Program-made: the position numbers and the translations under genes | Source of the DNA: Frankiaceae bacterium | GTDB lineage: Bacteria; Actinomycetota; Actinomycetes; Mycobacteriales; SCTD01 | Reading direction: 5' to 3' | DNA length: 16,477 nucleotides | Assembly (NCBI GenBank): GCA_026786045.1 | Contig: JAJAYV010000272.1 | Span: 1-16,477 of the forward strand | The notes under the pieces: generated by a model | The model's input: only the letters and a program-made list of their open reading frames with translations | What the model was told of the DNA's origin: nothing | Databases searched by the model: none | Shown: one piece after another, positions 14,633 to 16,477 of the stretch | Layout: each line of letters begins with the position of its first letter | Position numbering within the stretch: position 1 is the first letter of the stretch

Positions 14633-15582
14633 TCAGTCGCGCGGAATGCTCCTTCGCTCAGGGATGCTCTCGTAGCGCTCGGCGTCGACGCCGGCCAGTG
14701 TCCCGTCGGTCATGCCGTCGACGACCGCCGTGAGCCCGATCTCGACCTGCTTGGTCAGCTGTCCGGCCCCCTTCTGACCGGCTGTTTGGGTTTGGCCGGT
14801 AGTCTCGAACAGGATCGTTGCGCTGCCGCGCAGGCCGAAGGAGCCGAGTGCGGTGCCGGGCAGGTTCGTGTTTTGCGGGTAGAGCGTGACCGCACCGTGC
14901 GGCGACTCGCCCCGCTGCTGGAGGGCGTCGAAGACAGCGACATTCAGGCGGCGGGAGGCGTCGTAGTCGAACTTCGGCCAGTCGCCGAACGCACTCGGAT
15001 CGTCGATGAAGCGTCCGGAGATGGACAACGTCGGGTACTCGCCCGTGGCCTCGCCGTTCGGGCCCTCGCCCGTGTAGCAGGGCCCCTGGTTGTGCAGGTC
15101 GACGAAGGTGTCGACAGTGCCGAATTCCTGCTCCAGCGACCGGTAGACGTCGCGGACCGTCTGCGCCTCCGGGGTGATGTACCAACCTGTGCCGGCGCTG
15201 GTGCCGGGGAAGTCCCCTGCCGCCGGCACATAGTCCAGGTCGGGATTGAAGTCCCGGTTGATGTCGAAGCCCTCGGCCTTGGTGTTGTACTTCCAGGCTG
15301 TTGGCGCGCCCGCCAGGTCCGGGAAGTCATCGACGACGTCGTCCCACGTTCGGTCGTTCTGCCGGCGGTCCAGTGCGGCGCCATCGGCGTTGAGCTGCGG
15401 GACCACGACGACCGTGACGGCTTCGCGGATCTCCTGTGCCCGCTGCGAGCTGCCGCCCAGGGTCTTCAGCAGGTTGAGCACCGCCGTAGTGCCGTGCGGC
15501 TCGTTGCCATGGATCTGGCTCTCGATCAGCACGACCTTGTCGCCTTCACCGACCCGCGCGGTACGTAGGGGGTGCTGCCGGC
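14633..15582 (-). pseudogene. M14-family zinc carboxypeptidase, 5'-truncated
   Basis: The catalytic domain of an M14 metallopeptidase, which removes C-terminal residues from peptides or peptidoglycan stems, is largely intact. It shows the zinc motif IESQIHGNEPHGTTA (His-x-x-Glu), VVVVPQLNADGA, the substrate-binding FDINRDFNPDLD (Asn-Arg), the third zinc ligand in FVDLHNQGPCYTG, and the region of the catalytic Glu (TILFETTGQ). The domain ends at TGA 14633-14635. Homology begins abruptly around PLRTARVGEGDKVVL, near 15575. The signal peptide and N-terminal strands expected of a secreted enzyme are missing. The frame stays open to 15649, but that part is Arg-rich and lies opposite the ParA coding strand. 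The original start, and probably the promoter, were lost at the junction near 15580, although the downstream hairpin remains. Confidence 0.82.
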
Positions 15583-15585
15583 CAC

Positions 15586-16134
15586 GGGCCCGGTGACGTC
15601 GCGCTGCTCGACGCCGCGCTCGAGGCAGTCCAGTTCGTACTGGCCCCACACCGCGAGGACGACGCCGACCTCGACGGCGTCGAGCTACTCATCAAGCGCG
15701 TGCTGCGCGCCCAGCGCGACGTCAATCCCAGCCTGCGGCTGCTCGGCACCGTCGCGTTTGCGCGTGACCCGCGCGCCTCTGCCCGCAATCAGGCCACCAA
15801 CCAAGAGGTCCCCGCCCTACTCGAGGGCAGCGGCGTCCAGTCGTTCACCGCCTCCATCCGCCACGCGCCAGCCGCGACAGCCGCGACCTTGCAGGAACTA
15901 CTCGAGGCCGCAGAACAAGCCAGCAGCGAACGGATCTCGATGCTCCGTCGGCGAGCGAAGGCCACCAAAGCCGGCAAGCACGCCGCGCCCACCGAGCGCT
16001 CCTTGTGGGCCCGGCCCGACGCCGTCGAGGCCCTGGCCATGGACTACCTCGCTCTCCTGCGCGAGGCAACCACACGCATGAACGCCGCGGATCAGCAGCA
16101 ACCGGCCCCGGGCTTGACGCCGGCGGCCAACTGA
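15586..16134 (+). pseudogene. ParA-family partition ATPase, C-terminal half only
   Basis: From about 15586 the plus strand reads GPGDVALLDAALEAVQFVLA, then REDDADLDGVELLIKRVL, SLRLLGTVAFARDPRASARN, TASIRHAPAATAATLQELLE and a helical tail to TGA 16134. GPGDVALLDAAL matches the ParA segment after the Walker B aspartate, and LLGTVAF...PALLEGSGVQSFTASIR matches the later strands and the loop before the last helices. The deviant Walker A (KGGxGKT) and the Walker B that should lie about 120 residues upstream are absent, because the sequence switches to the carboxypeptidase on the opposite strand. A GTG at 15700 could start a 144-residue product, but it could not bind ATP. It indicates that a plasmid or integrative-element partition locus was once here. 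Confidence 0.7.
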
Positions 16135-16180
16135 TGGGCCGGCGCACCAGCGCGTTCGCCGGCGCCCTGGACGAACTGAT
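16134..16180 (+). pseudogene. Possible start of a ParB-like or partition-partner gene, truncated
   Basis: The ParA stop overlaps an ATG (TGATG, 16132-16136), the usual coupling in parAB operons. The new frame begins MGRRTSAFAGALDELI, similar in style to the basic, Ser/Thr-rich N-terminus of partition partners. From about 16180 the protein loses any resemblance to a partition protein and becomes Gly/Val/Arg-rich, although the frame stays open to 16370. I infer a break here, by insertion or rearrangement. With only 15 residues to judge, the ParB label rests mainly on position. Confidence 0.3.
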
Positions 16181-16477
16181 ATGGAGACCCGCTTGTCAAG
16201 GGGGCAGCGCTGATTTCGTCGTCAGCGTTGGTGCTGGCGTCGTTGTTCGGGTTGTGAGGCCGGCCGGTATCAGCGGTGGCGTGCGTGTCAGGGCGACGCG
16301 CGGTCAGACTGATATGCGCGGGTTGGGTACCGCTGGACGGGCTGTTCGGCTGGAGCGTCCGCTGGTCTAGAGGTCGAGCGTGGCCTGGCAGGACCGAGGT
16401 CCTCAGGCCGCTCATAGCTAGATCGCGGGTCACTCCACGCGCTGCCGTCAACGTGGTACCGACCGACCGTTCTGGGG
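16181..16477. other. Unassigned 3' end of the window
   Basis: I recognise no gene. Open frames on both strands give low-complexity Gly/Arg or Pro/Thr-rich translations. ACTGATATG occurs at 16175-16183, exactly where the partition-partner sense is lost, and again at 16308-16316. No transposase fragment or terminal inverted repeat is evident, but the sequence ends before the far side of any insertion would be seen. Confidence 0.3.

Noticed and set aside
1..16477. CRISPR arrays, retron-like or toxin-antitoxin systems
   Set aside because: I saw no regularly spaced repeats, no reverse-transcriptase motifs and no recognisable toxin/antitoxin pair.

Overview
This window is high-GC actinobacterial chromosomal DNA (Actinomycetota). 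The evidence is GC-biased third codon positions, many GTG starts, and a set of typically actinobacterial genes (SigE-type ECF sigma factor, LigC-type DNA ligase, DUF6343-like membrane protein, ABC-F ATPase, ZapE/AFG1-like ATPase). I cannot name the genus. Three zones are visible: an accessory sigma-factor/cell-wall locus (about 1-4400), a conserved housekeeping block (about 4430-11380) and a decaying mobile-element zone (about 11400-16477).

Zone 1. A small two-helix membrane protein is followed by a SigE-family ECF sigma factor. The sigma gene overlaps by 8 bp a single-pass membrane protein that is probably its partner. Next comes what was once a secreted protein with cell-wall-binding type 2 repeats followed by a WD40/TolB-like propeller. 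That coding region is now broken by an internal deletion with frameshift near 2600, a TGA at 2988, and +1 shifts near 3228 and 3430. A second small membrane protein closes the zone. The likely logic is a sigma/membrane-regulator pair controlling an envelope protein, but the output gene looks dead unless these are sequencing errors.

Zone 2. Five minus-strand genes with gaps of 7-31 bp form a probable operon, in transcription order: DUF6343-like membrane protein, ATP-dependent DNA ligase (LigC type), four-helix 'phage holin family' membrane protein, ABC-F ATPase, acyl-CoA thioesterase II. Divergent to it is a DoxX-like protein, which converges (13 bp overlap) with an aminoglycoside-phosphotransferase-like kinase of the acyl-CoA-dehydrogenase-associated kind. 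Divergent from the kinase are a 69-residue acidic disordered protein and a ZapE/AFG1-like ATPase.

Zone 3. A complete minus-strand tyrosine integrase (11874-13040) lies beyond zapE. Downstream of it is a small reading frame with two compensating frameshifts, visible as a local switch in GC-rich wobble positions. Upstream is about 1.1 kb without a convincing gene. Then come a frameshifted serine-resolvase N-terminus, an M14 zinc carboxypeptidase that has lost its 5' end but carries a strong hairpin downstream, and a ParA C-terminal half that has also lost its 5' end. The last two are joined head to head near 15580. A possible ParB-like start overlaps the ParA stop and loses sense after about 45 bp. 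The final 300 bp hold nothing I can identify. This is best read as scar tissue of an integrated plasmid-like or integrative element, with a chimeric assembly as the alternative. I did not find a complete, clearly novel system; the best leads are the sigma/cell-wall locus and the head-to-head breakpoint.
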